Shown here piece after piece: positions 44,056 through 53,697 of a stretch of DNA of 64,000 bases; position 1 is the stretch's first letter, and the number at the start of each line of letters is the position of its first letter. A model generated the notes under the pieces. The model was not told where the DNA came from, searched no databases, and saw nothing but the letters and a program-made list of their open reading frames with translations. Origin of the DNA: Mucilaginibacter rubeus (GTDB lineage Bacteria; Bacteroidota; Bacteroidia; Sphingobacteriales; Sphingobacteriaceae). The stretch is taken from positions 310,001-374,000 of the forward strand of contig NZ_BMKD01000003.1 of the NCBI RefSeq assembly GCF_014643835.1. The letters are read 5' to 3'. A program made the position numbers and the translations under genes.

Positions 44056-45488
44056 TGAAAAGAGGGGCCTATATAGTTATTGTTTTTTTTGCGATGGTTT
44101 GCATGGCTTTGTCTGCAAGCGCGCAAAAACGCGGTAAGCTGGTTATGGGCGGCGATAACCTGAGGCTGCTCATTGATATGCGGTCGACTAAAGCGGAGGT
44201 AGATAGCTTGCTCAAAAAAGCCGGGTTAAAAGGTGCAAATGCCGCTGCTATTTTGAAGGGCGATTTTACCGCCCTGAAAAAAGACGGCTGGACAATGGCC
44301 GAAAAACAGGGAAATGTAATAGAGTTCGACAGGCCGCTTGAGGCCCTTAACCTGAACCCACAAGTTACTCCTTACCTGATAACTACTAAAATAGATAACA
44401 ATGATAATGAGTCGCCGGGGTATCCGGCTGATGTTAATTTCGGTATCAATAACTTTGCTAAAGTCACTGTTCATGAATTAGCATCTGGTTTAACCCGTTT
44501 CTTTTTGCCCGGCTACGCCCAAAGTAAAAGGGTACTGCTATCAGGCAACTTCAATAACTGGAGCACCCTTAAAGGTATCATGGCCAAAACCGACAGCGGT
44601 TGGATTGCCGACATAAAGCTGAAACCCGGCAAATATGAATATAAATTTATTGTGGATGGCCATTGGATCAGCGACCGTTATAACAACCTGGTGAGCGATC
44701 ATGACGATAATTCGATATACTTTCGTTATAACTACACCTTTAAGCTGAACGGATACGTCAATGCCCGTAAAATAACACTGGCGGCGAGCTTTAATGATTG
44801 GGACGCTAACAATATCGTCCTCGATAAAAGCCCCAAAGGCTGGCAAAAACAGCTTTACCTGCACGAAGGCACACAGGCGTATCGTTTCCTGGTTGATGGC
44901 AAATGGATCACCGACCCTGCTAATCCCAATAAGATCCAGGCCGCTGATGGATATACAAACTCAATACTGAACCTTGGCGAAACGGTTGTGTTTAAGCTTG
45001 ACGGTTATACCAGCGCAAAGAAAGTGTACGTAGGTGGAAGCTTCAATAATTGGGAGCATGGCTTGATCCCGCTTACCAAAACCAAAACGGGCTGGGCATC
45101 GTCCTTAATTATTCCGCCGGGCAATTATGGCTATAAGTTTGTTGTGGATGATAACTGGATCACCGACCCCAAAAACCCTCGTAATATGATGGAGGGCGGC
45201 GTTGTTAATTCATATATTTCGGTGAAGCCAAATTATACGTTTAAGCTAAGCGGTTTCAATAATGCTAAAAAGGTTCATTTAGCGGGCAGTTTTAATAACT
45301 TTGATGATTTTGGTTACACACTTGCTTTTAACGGTAAAGAGTGGACTGTAAGTGTTTACCTGAAGCCAGGCAAGCAACTGTACAAGTTTATTGTGGATGG
45401 TAAATGGATGATAGACCCTGGCAATAAACTTTACGAACCTAACCAATATAATTCGGGTAATTCCGTTTTATGGATCGAACAATTATAG
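44055..45488 (+). CDS. Four-repeat E-set (AMPK-beta/CBM48-like) exported protein
   Basis: 477 residues; signal peptide ends near LSASAQ. After an N-terminal region of about 120 residues come four E-set repeats of about 80 residues. Each begins V.L.G.FNNW and ends YKF(I/V)VDG.WI.DP, as in AMPK-beta glycogen-binding domains. The repeats begin near residues 157, 239, 324 and 407. No catalytic domain is present, so binding of an alpha-glucan or a scaffold role is likely. It is coupled to the aspartyl protease upstream; the joint role is not known. Confidence 0.82.
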   Translation: MKRGAYIVIVFFAMVCMALSASAQKRGKLVMGGDNLRLLIDMRSTKAEVDSLLKKAGLKGANAAAILKGDFTALKKDGWTMAEKQGNVIEFDRPLEALNLNPQVTPYLITTKIDNNDNESPGYPADVNFGINNFAKVTVHELASGLTRFFLPGYAQSKRVLLSGNFNNWSTLKGIMAKTDSGWIADIKLKPGKYEYKFIVDGHWISDRYNNLVSDHDDNSIYFRYNYTFKLNGYVNARKITLAASFNDWDANNIVLDKSPKGWQKQLYLHEGTQAYRFLVDGKWITDPANPNKIQAADGYTNSILNLGETVVFKLDGYTSAKKVYVGGSFNNWEHGLIPLTKTKTGWASSLIIPPGNYGYKFVVDDNWITDPKNPRNMMEGGVVNSYISVKPNYTFKLSGFNNAKKVHLAGSFNNFDDFGYTLAFNGKEWTVSVYLKPGKQLYKFIVDGKWMIDPGNKLYEPNQYNSGNSVLWIEQL

Positions 45489-45496
45489 AAGCAGGA

Positions 45497-45639
45497 TTGC
45501 AAGAATCAAGATACAAGAATAAAGAAGCAAAAAAAAATAAAGAAGCTGGATAAGAAAGATCTTGATTCTCACAGTCTTGCATCATGATTCTCGTATTCTC
45601 GCATCTTGATTCTCATATTCTTGCTTTTTGATTCTCACC
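45497..45639. repeat. 22-bp tandem repeat with inverted copy (AAGAATCAAG family)
   Basis: Units at 45561-45582, 45583-45604 and 45605-45626 plus a partial unit to 45639 share the TTGATTCTCA..TTGC pattern. A reverse-complement copy lies at 45497-45519. A related palindrome is at 56182-56238. It is an intergenic repeat; no gene was seen. Confidence 0.8.
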
Positions 45640-45669
45640 TCGTTATATTAGCTAAAATACAATATTTTT

Positions 45670-46455
45670 ATGACCATCCCCATATACCAGGCCGACGCAT
45701 TTACCGATAAGCTTTTTGGCGGTAACCCGGCGGCTATTTGCCCGCTTAATGAATGGTTGCCCGATGTTACCATGCAAATGATAGCCATTGAGAATAACCT
45801 TGCCGAAACCGCTTTTTTTGTGAAAAACGACGATGGTTATAAGCTTCGCTGGTTTACGCCCGAGTATGAGATAGATCTTTGCGGACATGCTACCCTGGCA
45901 TCTGCTCATATCCTGTTTTCGGAGCTGGGATATGAGGGAGATGTAATTCATTTTGAAACCGTAAAGGCCGGAACGCTAATTGTAAAGCGCGATGGCGATA
46001 AATATACTATGGATTTTCCGTCAAGGCCACCTATTCCAATTGAGGCTCCAAACGGATTGGCCGAAGCGCTTGGTGAAAAGCAGCCCGTAGCATTTTTGCG
46101 CTCGCGTGATTATTTCATTGTTTATGAAACCGAGCAGGATATCAGGGAGCTTACGCCCGATTTCTTCGCCATGTCAAAAATGGATACGGTAGGGATCATA
46201 GCTACCGCACCCGGCGATGACTCTGATTTTGTTTCACGCTTTTTTGCCCCCGGCGCAGGCATCCCCGAAGACCCGGTTACCGGATCTGCACATTGTAACC
46301 TGATCCCGTACTGGGCAAAACGCCTTGGTAAAGATAAGCTTCATGCCTATCAGCTCTCAGCCCGCCGCGGTGAACTTTGGTGCGAGCTTAAAGGTGACCG
46401 CGTGTTGATGAGTGGCAAAGCGGTTACTTATTTGAAGGGGGAGATAAGGGTTTAA
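45670..46455 (+). CDS. PhzF-family isomerase-like protein
   Basis: 261 residues. The PhzF traits are clear: QADAFTDKLFGGNPAAI at the start, Glu46 in NNLAETAFF (the proposed general acid/base), LCGHATLASAHIL and EDPVTGSAHCNL. The diaminopimelate-epimerase-like fold is expected. The reaction is unknown in most members; it need not make phenazine. Stands alone between repeat-rich spacers. Confidence 0.9.
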   Translation: MTIPIYQADAFTDKLFGGNPAAICPLNEWLPDVTMQMIAIENNLAETAFFVKNDDGYKLRWFTPEYEIDLCGHATLASAHILFSELGYEGDVIHFETVKAGTLIVKRDGDKYTMDFPSRPPIPIEAPNGLAEALGEKQPVAFLRSRDYFIVYETEQDIRELTPDFFAMSKMDTVGIIATAPGDDSDFVSRFFAPGAGIPEDPVTGSAHCNLIPYWAKRLGKDKLHAYQLSARRGELWCELKGDRVLMSGKAVTYLKGEIRV

Positions 46456-46778
46456 ATTATAATTGTCATTGCGAATATCTAAAAGTCCGGGCCGCTAAAG
46501 GTAAATGGCAAAAAAGGAGTTGTCACCCTGAGTTGCCGAACGGTTGTGTGCAGAGGCCTGCCCACCATACTTCGATGAACTCAGTATGACACCCTTTTTG
46601 AGTTGTCATCGGTAGGAACAAAGCAGTGACGTTATACAAACCCTGCCAGTAACCTTTTGCCTTTATCCTTTTTCCTTTCGCCTTTTTCCTTTCACCTCAA
46701 ATCAAAATATACTTTCAAAACTCAATTATTTATAATTACTTTGGAGGTTTGGACTTTGCAAGGTACTTAATAAATTAA
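46456..46778. other. Spacer with repeats before smc
   Basis: Contains an imperfect palindrome 46521-46591 (TGTCACCCTGAG...ACTCAGTATGACA), and a pyrimidine-rich tandem tract at 46651-46694 made of CCTTTT-type units. No ORF of merit. The smc promoter should lie at its right end; a GGACTTTG box (near 46750) is one to two bases off consensus. Confidence 0.55.
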
Positions 46779-49700
46779 ATGCAGCTTACCCGTTTAGAAA
46801 TCAAAGGCTTCAAGAGTTTTGGCGATAAAATAACCATCAATTTTAATGAGGGCGTTACCGCTATTGTCGGGCCTAACGGTTGTGGTAAGTCGAACGTTGT
46901 TGACAGTATCCGCTGGGTTTTGGGTGAGCAAAGCACCCGGATGCTCCGTTCGGAGAAAATGGATAACGTTATTTTTAACGGCACCAAAAGCCGTAAATCG
47001 GCTAACCTTGCTGAAGTTTCCCTCACTTTTGATAATACAAAAAACGTACTGCCAACCGATTATTCGCAGGTAACACTTACCCGTAAGCTTTACCGCACGG
47101 GCGAAAGCGAATATCGACTTAACGATGTACAGTGCCGTTTAAAGGATATTACCGATCTTTTTTTGGATACGGGTATCGGCTCCGACTCCTATTCTATCAT
47201 CGAGCTCCGGATGATCGACGAGATCATCACCAATAAGGAGGGCTCACGCCGTAACCTGTTTGAGGAAGCATCGGGCATCTCTAAATACAAGCTCCGCAAA
47301 AAGCAAACTTTCAGTAAGCTGAAAGAGACAGAGGCCGATTTGGCCCGTGTTGATGACCTGCTGTTTGAGATTGAGAAAAACCTCAAATCGCTGGAGAATC
47401 AGGCGAAGAAAACTGAACGATACTATCGTCTCAAGGAGCAGTATAAAACATTGAGCATTATGCTGGCTTCGTTCAGGATCGTGGCTTTTAGCGAATCATT
47501 GAAAAAGATAGAGGAGCAGGAGCTAAAGCATAAAGCCGAGAAAGGCGATATTATTATCCAGATAGATACTTTGGAAGCAACGTTGCAACAACAAAAGCTG
47601 GATAGTATCACCAAAGAAAAGAACCTTTCGGTGCAGCAAAAAACAACCAATGAGTTTGTTTCAAAGATCCGGGCTTACGAAAGCGAAAAGAAGATCAAGA
47701 ATGAACAGTTGAAGTTTCAACAAGATAAAGAATCGCGTCTGACTGAAGAGTTAGAACGCGATAAAAACCAGCTGAACCACGTTTTATATAACATTAAACG
47801 CTTAAACGAGGAAAAGGCCACCGAGGATGAAGCGCTGCAAACCATCCAAAGCAAACTTTCTGATTTAAAAGAAGCCGTTGATGAATTATGTGCACAACAA
47901 GCCGAAGCCCGTAATGAGCTCAACGAGCTTAACAATATCAATACCCGCCTGCAAAATCAGGCTTATAAGGCAGAAAAAGACCTGGATATATTGCAAATTC
48001 AGCAACAGGCTTTGGAGCAGGAAAGCCAGCGTAATATGGAAGATACCACCAATAAAGAGGTGGAACTTTCGCACTTTAACCAGGTGGTTGCCGAGCTGCA
48101 ATACCGCAAGGAAACACTCGACGATGAGTTTCAGCAGGCTGTTGAGTTTGAAAATAAGCTAAAAGAACAAATTGCCGAAACCGATGTTGAGTTGAACTCG
48201 GTTAAGGATACCATTATAAAAGAGAGCCGTCGCCTTGATGCCAAGCAAAACGAATACAACCTTACCAAAAGTATGGTTGATAGCTTGGAGGGTTTCCCCG
48301 AATCTATCAGGTTCCTGAAAAAGAACACCGATTGGGCCAAAAATGCACCTTTGTTTAGCGATGTGCTTTTTTGTAAGGAGGAGTTTCGTGTAGCCATTGA
48401 AAACTACCTTGAACCGCTCATGAACTATTACGTGGTTGAAAGCTACGACGATGCAGTAAAGGCTATAAGCCTGTTGAGCAATTCGGCAAAGGGCAGAGCA
48501 AATTTCTTTGTGCTGAATAACTACGCTGATGAATCGCCTGCACAAATCAGCTTCGAAAAGGGGGGGGCTATCCCGGCACTTAGTGTTATTGAGGTTGAAA
48601 AACGTTACCTGCCGCTTTGTAATTACCTGCTTAAAGGTGTTTACCTGGTTGATGACGATAAAGAAGGCCAGATCAATAGCGAAACTTTACCGCAGGGCGT
48701 TGTGTTAATCGGCAAGAGCGGTAAGTTCAATAAATCAAAACATACCATGGCCGGTGGTTCGGTTGGTTTGTTTGAGGGTAAAAGGATCGGTCGTGCTAAA
48801 AACCTGGAGAATTTAGCTAAGGAGATCCGTGGGATAGAGAACCAGGTGGGCGCATTCAGAACAAAATCCGAAGAATTGCAAAATAAACTTGGTGCATTAC
48901 GCGGTTCAACCAAGGCAGCTGAGATTAATGAGCAGCAACAGATCCTGAACCGTTTAAATAACGAGTTGATCACTGTAAAAACGCGCCAGGAGCAATATCA
49001 AACTTTTATTGAAAACAGCCTTAACCGTAAGGAAGATATCGCCCGCAAAATTGCAGGTATAAAAGATGAAATGGCTGCCCTACAGCCGCAACTGGCCGAA
49101 CTGAAAACCCAGCGTCAGATTCAAAGCGATTTGCTGGCCGATAAGCAGATGGCTTTTAACGAGCTTAATGAGTACGTATCGGTTCAATCGAACGCTTACA
49201 ACCAGGAAAATATCCGTTTCCATCAGCAGCAAAATAAAGTGTCGGGTTTAATGAAAGACCTCGACTATCGTGACACTCAGCAGGAAAGCCTTGATACACG
49301 GATCCGTCAAAACACCATTGAACTCGAAAAGGTAAAGGTTGCCATACAGGAAAACCTGAAGCTGGCCGATAACTCGGATGACAACTTGTTGGAGATGTAC
49401 GAGCAGAAGGAAAATCTGGAAAAGGCCACACAACAAGCCGAACAGGAGTACTATCAATGGCGCGGCCTCATCACCGAAAATGAGAGTCAGGTAAGCTCAT
49501 TGAGGCGCAAAAAAGAAAACAGCGAAGTTATTGAGAATGAGCTGCGCGACGAACGAAATAATTTAAAGATAGATCTGAACGCGCTGAAAGAGCGTCTTTC
49601 GGTTGAGTTTAATATAGATATTGAAGACCTGCCGGAAAGCGAAGTACCCGAAGGTGAAAGTGAGCAGGACCTGCGCGAGAAAGCCGAAAAGCTAAAAAAA

Positions 49701-50321
49701 CAGCTGGATGATTTTGGCGCCATAAATCCGATGGCGGTAGAGGCTTATAACGAAATGAATGAGCGTTATACTTTTATCCAGGCGCAAAAGAAAGACCTGA
49801 GTGAAGCCAAAGCATCATTGCTGGCTACCATACAGGAGATTGATGATACCGCGAAAGATAAGTTCATGACCGCGTTTATTATGGTGCGCGAAAACTTTAT
49901 TAAAGTATTCCGCTCGCTGTTTAATGAAGAGGATTCATGCGATCTGATCCTGACTGATCCTGATCATCCGCTCGAGTCAGATATCGATATCATCGCGAAG
50001 CCAAAAGGTAAACGACCATTATCCATCAACCAACTATCGGGAGGGGAAAAAACCCTTACGGCAACCGCTATACTTTTTTCGCTGTACCTGCTTAAGCCTG
50101 CACCTTTCTGTATTTTTGATGAGGTTGACGCGCCGCTTGATGATACCAATATTGATAAGTTCAATAACATTATCCGTACCTTCTCCAAAGACTCTCAATT
50201 CATCATTGTATCCCACAACAAACGAACTATTGCAAGTACAGATGTTATTTACGGCGTAACCATGGTTGAGCAGGGGATTTCCCGCGTTGTTCCCGTTGAT
50301 TTAAGAGAGCTGGCTGATTAG
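46779..50321 (+). CDS. smc: Chromosome segregation protein SMC
   Basis: 1180 residues, full length. N-terminal Walker A is VGPNGCGKSNVVDSIRWVLG (residues about 30-49), and the C-terminal ABC signature and Walker B are LSGGEKTLTATAILF and FCIFDEVDAPLDD. Two long coiled coils (about 165-500 and 660-1000) flank a hinge (about 505-650, with NYYVVESYDDAVKA and GVVLIGKSGKF). It organises and segregates the chromosome; ScpA/ScpB are not in the window. Start MQLTRLEIKGFKSFGDK is the natural SMC start. Confidence 0.97.
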   Translation: MQLTRLEIKGFKSFGDKITINFNEGVTAIVGPNGCGKSNVVDSIRWVLGEQSTRMLRSEKMDNVIFNGTKSRKSANLAEVSLTFDNTKNVLPTDYSQVTLTRKLYRTGESEYRLNDVQCRLKDITDLFLDTGIGSDSYSIIELRMIDEIITNKEGSRRNLFEEASGISKYKLRKKQTFSKLKETEADLARVDDLLFEIEKNLKSLENQAKKTERYYRLKEQYKTLSIMLASFRIVAFSESLKKIEEQELKHKAEKGDIIIQIDTLEATLQQQKLDSITKEKNLSVQQKTTNEFVSKIRAYESEKKIKNEQLKFQQDKESRLTEELERDKNQLNHVLYNIKRLNEEKATEDEALQTIQSKLSDLKEAVDELCAQQAEARNELNELNNINTRLQNQAYKAEKDLDILQIQQQALEQESQRNMEDTTNKEVELSHFNQVVAELQYRKETLDDEFQQAVEFENKLKEQIAETDVELNSVKDTIIKESRRLDAKQNEYNLTKSMVDSLEGFPESIRFLKKNTDWAKNAPLFSDVLFCKEEFRVAIENYLEPLMNYYVVESYDDAVKAISLLSNSAKGRANFFVLNNYADESPAQISFEKGGAIPALSVIEVEKRYLPLCNYLLKGVYLVDDDKEGQINSETLPQGVVLIGKSGKFNKSKHTMAGGSVGLFEGKRIGRAKNLENLAKEIRGIENQVGAFRTKSEELQNKLGALRGSTKAAEINEQQQILNRLNNELITVKTRQEQYQTFIENSLNRKEDIARKIAGIKDEMAALQPQLAELKTQRQIQSDLLADKQMAFNELNEYVSVQSNAYNQENIRFHQQQNKVSGLMKDLDYRDTQQESLDTRIRQNTIELEKVKVAIQENLKLADNSDDNLLEMYEQKENLEKATQQAEQEYYQWRGLITENESQVSSLRRKKENSEVIENELRDERNNLKIDLNALKERLSVEFNIDIEDLPESEVPEGESEQDLREKAEKLKKQLDDFGAINPMAVEAYNEMNERYTFIQAQKKDLSEAKASLLATIQEIDDTAKDKFMTAFIMVRENFIKVFRSLFNEEDSCDLILTDPDHPLESDIDIIAKPKGKRPLSINQLSGGEKTLTATAILFSLYLLKPAPFCIFDEVDAPLDDTNIDKFNNIIRTFSKDSQFIIVSHNKRTIASTDVIYGVTMVEQGISRVVPVDLRELAD

Positions 50322-50326
50322 AGCTT

Positions 50327-50544
50327 AAAGCCTAAGGCGGAAAGCTAAAAGCTCGCGCCTTTCGCCGTTGTTGGTGTTGTCACCAACGACTTGTTATACC
50401 TGTAGGATTTTATTAACCACTAAAGTCGGTACGCATAGCATAAAGTTGTTGGTGACAACATCAACAACGGCAAGCGTAGCTTTAGCATAATAAAAAAGGC
50501 GAAAAGCTTTTCAGCCCTCCACCTTTAAATGATACGGAAAAATT
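50327..50544. repeat. 24-bp inverted repeat plus dispersed AAGCTTTC repeat, copy 3
   Basis: Arms 50364-50387 and 50448-50471 pair at 23 of 24 positions (GCCGTTGTTGGTGTTGTCAC core) around a 60-base loop. Flanks carry the GCCTAAGGCGGAAAGCTAAAAGC element related to 9658-9691 (in the opposite orientation). It lies between convergent smc and S41 genes and could serve as a bidirectional terminator. Confidence 0.8.
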
Positions 50545-52071
50545 TTATTTCTTCTTTTTAAACACCGATGGTGTTTTAAGCATCAAACCTTTTACTTTGC
50601 TGCGGGTGAACCTCTGTTCCATCGCACGTTTCTGATCGGCCGAAAGCACGTTTTTTGATGAGGTAGCCAGGCTTTGTGTGGTTACTGAACCGGTTTTATA
50701 CTTGCCGGTAGAGATATAACTTAGAGCCTGTGCTAATAAACCTTCGGTAGGGTCGCCGAAATCTTTCGTCAGATCGTCGACAGCACTAACACCTTTATAA
50801 ATGCCTTGTCCTGGTGTCATACCGGTATAATAATCGCCATTGTTTGCCGAATTTCTTGTGGAGAACATTGGCATATACAATTGGTATTTATTGATATCAA
50901 TACCATAAAAACCAACAGGCTTGCCATAGGTGACAGAGCCGATCAATTCAACATCCAGTTCAGGGATCAGGTTATTAATGGTTAACTCACTTGCTGAGGC
51001 AGTACCGCTACCAACTATAAAGAATATCCGGCTTAAATTAAGTGACCCTTGTTTTTGGAAATTAACAGTTTGGTTGCTTACCGAAAAAAATCCTTTGGGT
51101 ATTTCGTAAAGGTTTTTAAACAAGGTATAGTTATCGTTTGTAAGCTTATCATTAAAATAAGCTGTATACATCTTAGTGCCGTTCTTAGCCGATGGTACTA
51201 AAAGGTTGTCAAGGTATTCTGCAGTTTCTACGGATCCGCCACCGTTATACCTTAAATCAACGATCAAATCGGAAATACCAGTGAAGCTGTTTAAGGCCTC
51301 TAATATTTTAGGACCGGCATTGGTTTTATCAGTAAAAGAATTAAAAACCATGTAGCCTGCTTTTTTGCCCGAGCCGGCGTCCAGTGTTTTATAAGTAATA
51401 ACAGGGTTTATGGTATAGTTAGCAGTATTAAGCGTTACATCAACGGTAGTATTATCCGGTCTGGCCAATGTCATGCTGATAGTTTTGCTGTATGCATAGG
51501 CTTGTATTACAAATTGGGTAGTCGAACCTCCGTCATCGTAAGCAAGGTCGGTACGCCCATTTATTTTGGTGATCTGATACCCGCGTTTAATACCTACTTT
51601 ATCAGCAGGTGAACCAGGGTATACATATTTGATTCTCAAATCTGACCGCGTAGGGTAGAATACCGAAAAACCGAAGTCGCCGCCATTACCGCTCAATTCA
51701 TTTGATACGGATCCATCATCAATAAACGAATATTTGGCCGTGCCGGTATTATCATAATATTCATACGGTTGAGAGCTTGCCGGATTTATGGCATATTGCG
51801 ATAAATGGTCAACCTCGCTGCTTAACCCGGTGATAGTATCAGTACTGACATAATTACGGGGCTGAAAGTTTTTATAGGTTGGAAGCTGGTTGTACCACAA
51901 ATAGGTTTCCTGTGGATATAAAAAAACAGAATCTCTTATACGATCAAGAGCGGTACCGGTGCTTGGCGGGCCGGTAGTACCATCATCGCCGTTATTAATA
52001 GGTTTATTTTTTTTACAGGCAGATATCGATGCAACGGAAATAAGGGCTAAAAAGTAAAATATTTTTCTCAT
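50545..52071 (-). CDS. S41-family (C-terminal processing) protease lipoprotein
   Basis: 508 residues with a lipoprotein signal, Cys19 in SISACKKN. A PDZ-like domain occupies about residues 150-210 (YPGSPADKVGIKRGYQITKING, split as GSPADKVGIKRGYQI). The S41 catalytic dyad is Ser361 in TASASELT and Lys384 in VTYGKPVG. Cell-envelope protease of the tail-specific class, probably involved in periplasmic protein turnover. The C-terminus is basic (VFKKKK). Confidence 0.9.
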   Translation of the reverse strand: MRKIFYFLALISVASISACKKNKPINNGDDGTTGPPSTGTALDRIRDSVFLYPQETYLWYNQLPTYKNFQPRNYVSTDTITGLSSEVDHLSQYAINPASSQPYEYYDNTGTAKYSFIDDGSVSNELSGNGGDFGFSVFYPTRSDLRIKYVYPGSPADKVGIKRGYQITKINGRTDLAYDDGGSTTQFVIQAYAYSKTISMTLARPDNTTVDVTLNTANYTINPVITYKTLDAGSGKKAGYMVFNSFTDKTNAGPKILEALNSFTGISDLIVDLRYNGGGSVETAEYLDNLLVPSAKNGTKMYTAYFNDKLTNDNYTLFKNLYEIPKGFFSVSNQTVNFQKQGSLNLSRIFFIVGSGTASASELTINNLIPELDVELIGSVTYGKPVGFYGIDINKYQLYMPMFSTRNSANNGDYYTGMTPGQGIYKGVSAVDDLTKDFGDPTEGLLAQALSYISTGKYKTGSVTTQSLATSSKNVLSADQKRAMEQRFTRSKVKGLMLKTPSVFKKKK

Positions 52072-52125
52072 ACACTTGAGTTTAAGTATTAAAACGCCTT
52101 GTTAGTAAGTATGTTATAGGTAATA

Positions 52126-52734
52126 CTATAAAAAGTCTTCAACACTGATACAGTCAATGCCGCTGGCTTCGGCACAAAGCTTATCTGTTTCCGAATTTTC
52201 AATCATCACTATTTCTTTACGCTGGAGGCCATGTTCCTGAATAAGCAGGTTAATTACATCTGGTTCGGGTTTTGGTACGGTTTCTTCGGTAAAATAGCAG
52301 CGGAGATATTTTTCCAGCCCGTGCCATTCGGTTTGTTTAATTTTATTTACCTGTTCCTGAACATTGCCGTTAGTTACAATAAACAATTTTTTGCGGTCGA
52401 CCACAATATCCTGCATTAAGGTAAGTATATTTTGATATAAAAGCAGTTTTAGCGGTAATTTGGCAGTTAAAAGCAGGTTCTCAAATTTATCGCGGTATTG
52501 TTCGGCCACCGGGAACTGCTCCGTTAAACGGTTAAATGCGGCATCCTTCCCTTCAGCTATATACGTATCAGTTAATACTTTGGTTGCTGCCTTTGCATCT
52601 ATCAGCTCAATATATTCAAGCATGTTTGCAAACAGGTAATAAGCCTGAAAGTAATAATCCTTTGCCGGATAAAGCACATTATCTAACTCAAAAATAAAAG
52701 CTGTTTTACGTTTATCAATATCCTTATAGTCCAT
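52126..52734 (-). CDS. HAD-like hydrolase with Glu in place of the nucleophile Asp
   Basis: 202 residues with HAD architecture. Motif I reads FIFELDNVLYP, so the position of the nucleophilic Asp is Glu16 (GAG codon) with Asp18 kept. Motif II is LFIVTNGN, and motif III/IV regions follow (KPEPDVINLL, IVMIENSETD). Without the nucleophile it is probably not a normal phosphatase; it may be a binding or regulatory version. It abuts the 106-residue gene upstream, whose last base is shared, and so is coupled to the LolD-type operon. Confidence 0.85.
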   Translation of the reverse strand: MDYKDIDKRKTAFIFELDNVLYPAKDYYFQAYYLFANMLEYIELIDAKAATKVLTDTYIAEGKDAAFNRLTEQFPVAEQYRDKFENLLLTAKLPLKLLLYQNILTLMQDIVVDRKKLFIVTNGNVQEQVNKIKQTEWHGLEKYLRCYFTEETVPKPEPDVINLLIQEHGLQRKEIVMIENSETDKLCAEASGIDCISVEDFL

Positions 52735-53033
52735 TAAGCAATTACGTGTAGGTTTATATCGTATTCATTAAAAAGGGTTTCGGCCTTTAGCAAGAGTATT
52801 GTTTCATCAGGCCTTAATAAATAAACCGAATCGATGCTTTTATCCAGGCAAAGCGTTAGCATTTCATGTGTATAACTTGCCGAAGCTGGATTGGGCAACA
52901 ATATCATTTTGCCGGTTTTTATCATAAAATCAGGCAGGTCCATATGATCACCCAAAATAATATTTTTTCCTTCCAGTTTGTTTTTGAGCTGGTAGGCTTG
53001 AGCCGTTGTGGCGGCGGTAATTAAAATGCTCAT
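52734..53033 (-). CDS. Small Rossmann-like protein (pre-ATP-grasp-like)
   Basis: 99 residues from the ATG at 53033 (MSILITAATTAQAY). One alpha/beta half-domain with LEGKNIILGDHMDLP, similar in flavour to the N-terminal Rossmann part of carbamoyl-phosphate-synthase-like ATP-grasp proteins, but no ATP-grasp domain follows. It lies between the LolD-type ATPase and the HAD-like gene. The function is unknown; loss of a longer ATP-grasp partner is possible. Confidence 0.6.
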   Translation of the reverse strand: MSILITAATTAQAYQLKNKLEGKNIILGDHMDLPDFMIKTGKMILLPNPASASYTHEMLTLCLDKSIDSVYLLRPDETILLLKAETLFNEYDINLHVIA

Positions 53034-53037
53034 ATGG

Positions 53038-53697
53038 CTATTGACCGTTAACAATTAAACCATCCCTCATTGTAACTGTGCGGTCTGACAAGTTTGCAAG
53101 ATCTTCATTATGAGTAACAATTACAAAGGTTTGCCTGAAATCATTCTTCAACTTAATAAATAATTCATGAAGCTCGAGCGCGTTTACCGAATCAAGGTTG
53201 CCTGAAGGCTCATCGGCAAAAATAAGTGCCGGATTGTTGATTAACGCACGCGCCACAGCTACCCGTTGTTGCTCGCCGCCCGATAGCTGGTTAGGTTTAT
53301 GGTGCAACCTGTCTTTCAACCCCAAAAGGTCAAGCAACCCAGCCGCTTTTTTTTCCGCTTCAGATTTTGATTTTCCCGCTATAAAGGCTGGGATGCAAAC
53401 ATTTTCAAGAGCGCTGAACTCGGCCAGTAAATGGTGGAATTGGAATATAAAACCAATCTGCCGGTTCCGGAAATCGCTTAGTTGTTTGTTATTTAGTTTG
53501 TTTAGTTCAATATCATTAATGGTTAAAGTGCCCGAATCTGGCCGGTCAAGGGTACCTAATATGTTAAGTAATGAGCTTTTTCCGGCACCTGAAGCCCCAA
53601 CGATGGTTACGATTTCGCCCTTTTGTACCTCAAGGTCAACGCCCTTTAATATTTGTAACTGTCCGTATGATTTATGGATAGATCTGGCTTTAAGCAT
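53038..53697 (-). CDS. lolD: LolD-type ABC ATPase of lipoprotein/MacB family
   Basis: 219 residues. Walker [13 protein letters not shown], signature [17 protein letters not shown], Walker [14 protein letters not shown], and the IVTHNEDLA switch are all present. This is the LolD/FtsE/MacB class, which works with LolC/E-type permeases to extract lipoproteins from the inner membrane. The permease is not in the window, so the symbol is tentative. An exact TAACTTTG box (53702-53709) lies four bases before the ATG. Confidence 0.85.
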   Translation of the reverse strand: MLKARSIHKSYGQLQILKGVDLEVQKGEIVTIVGASGAGKSSLLNILGTLDRPDSGTLTINDIELNKLNNKQLSDFRNRQIGFIFQFHHLLAEFSALENVCIPAFIAGKSKSEAEKKAAGLLDLLGLKDRLHHKPNQLSGGEQQRVAVARALINNPALIFADEPSGNLDSVNALELHELFIKLKNDFRQTFVIVTHNEDLANLSDRTVTMRDGLIVNGQ

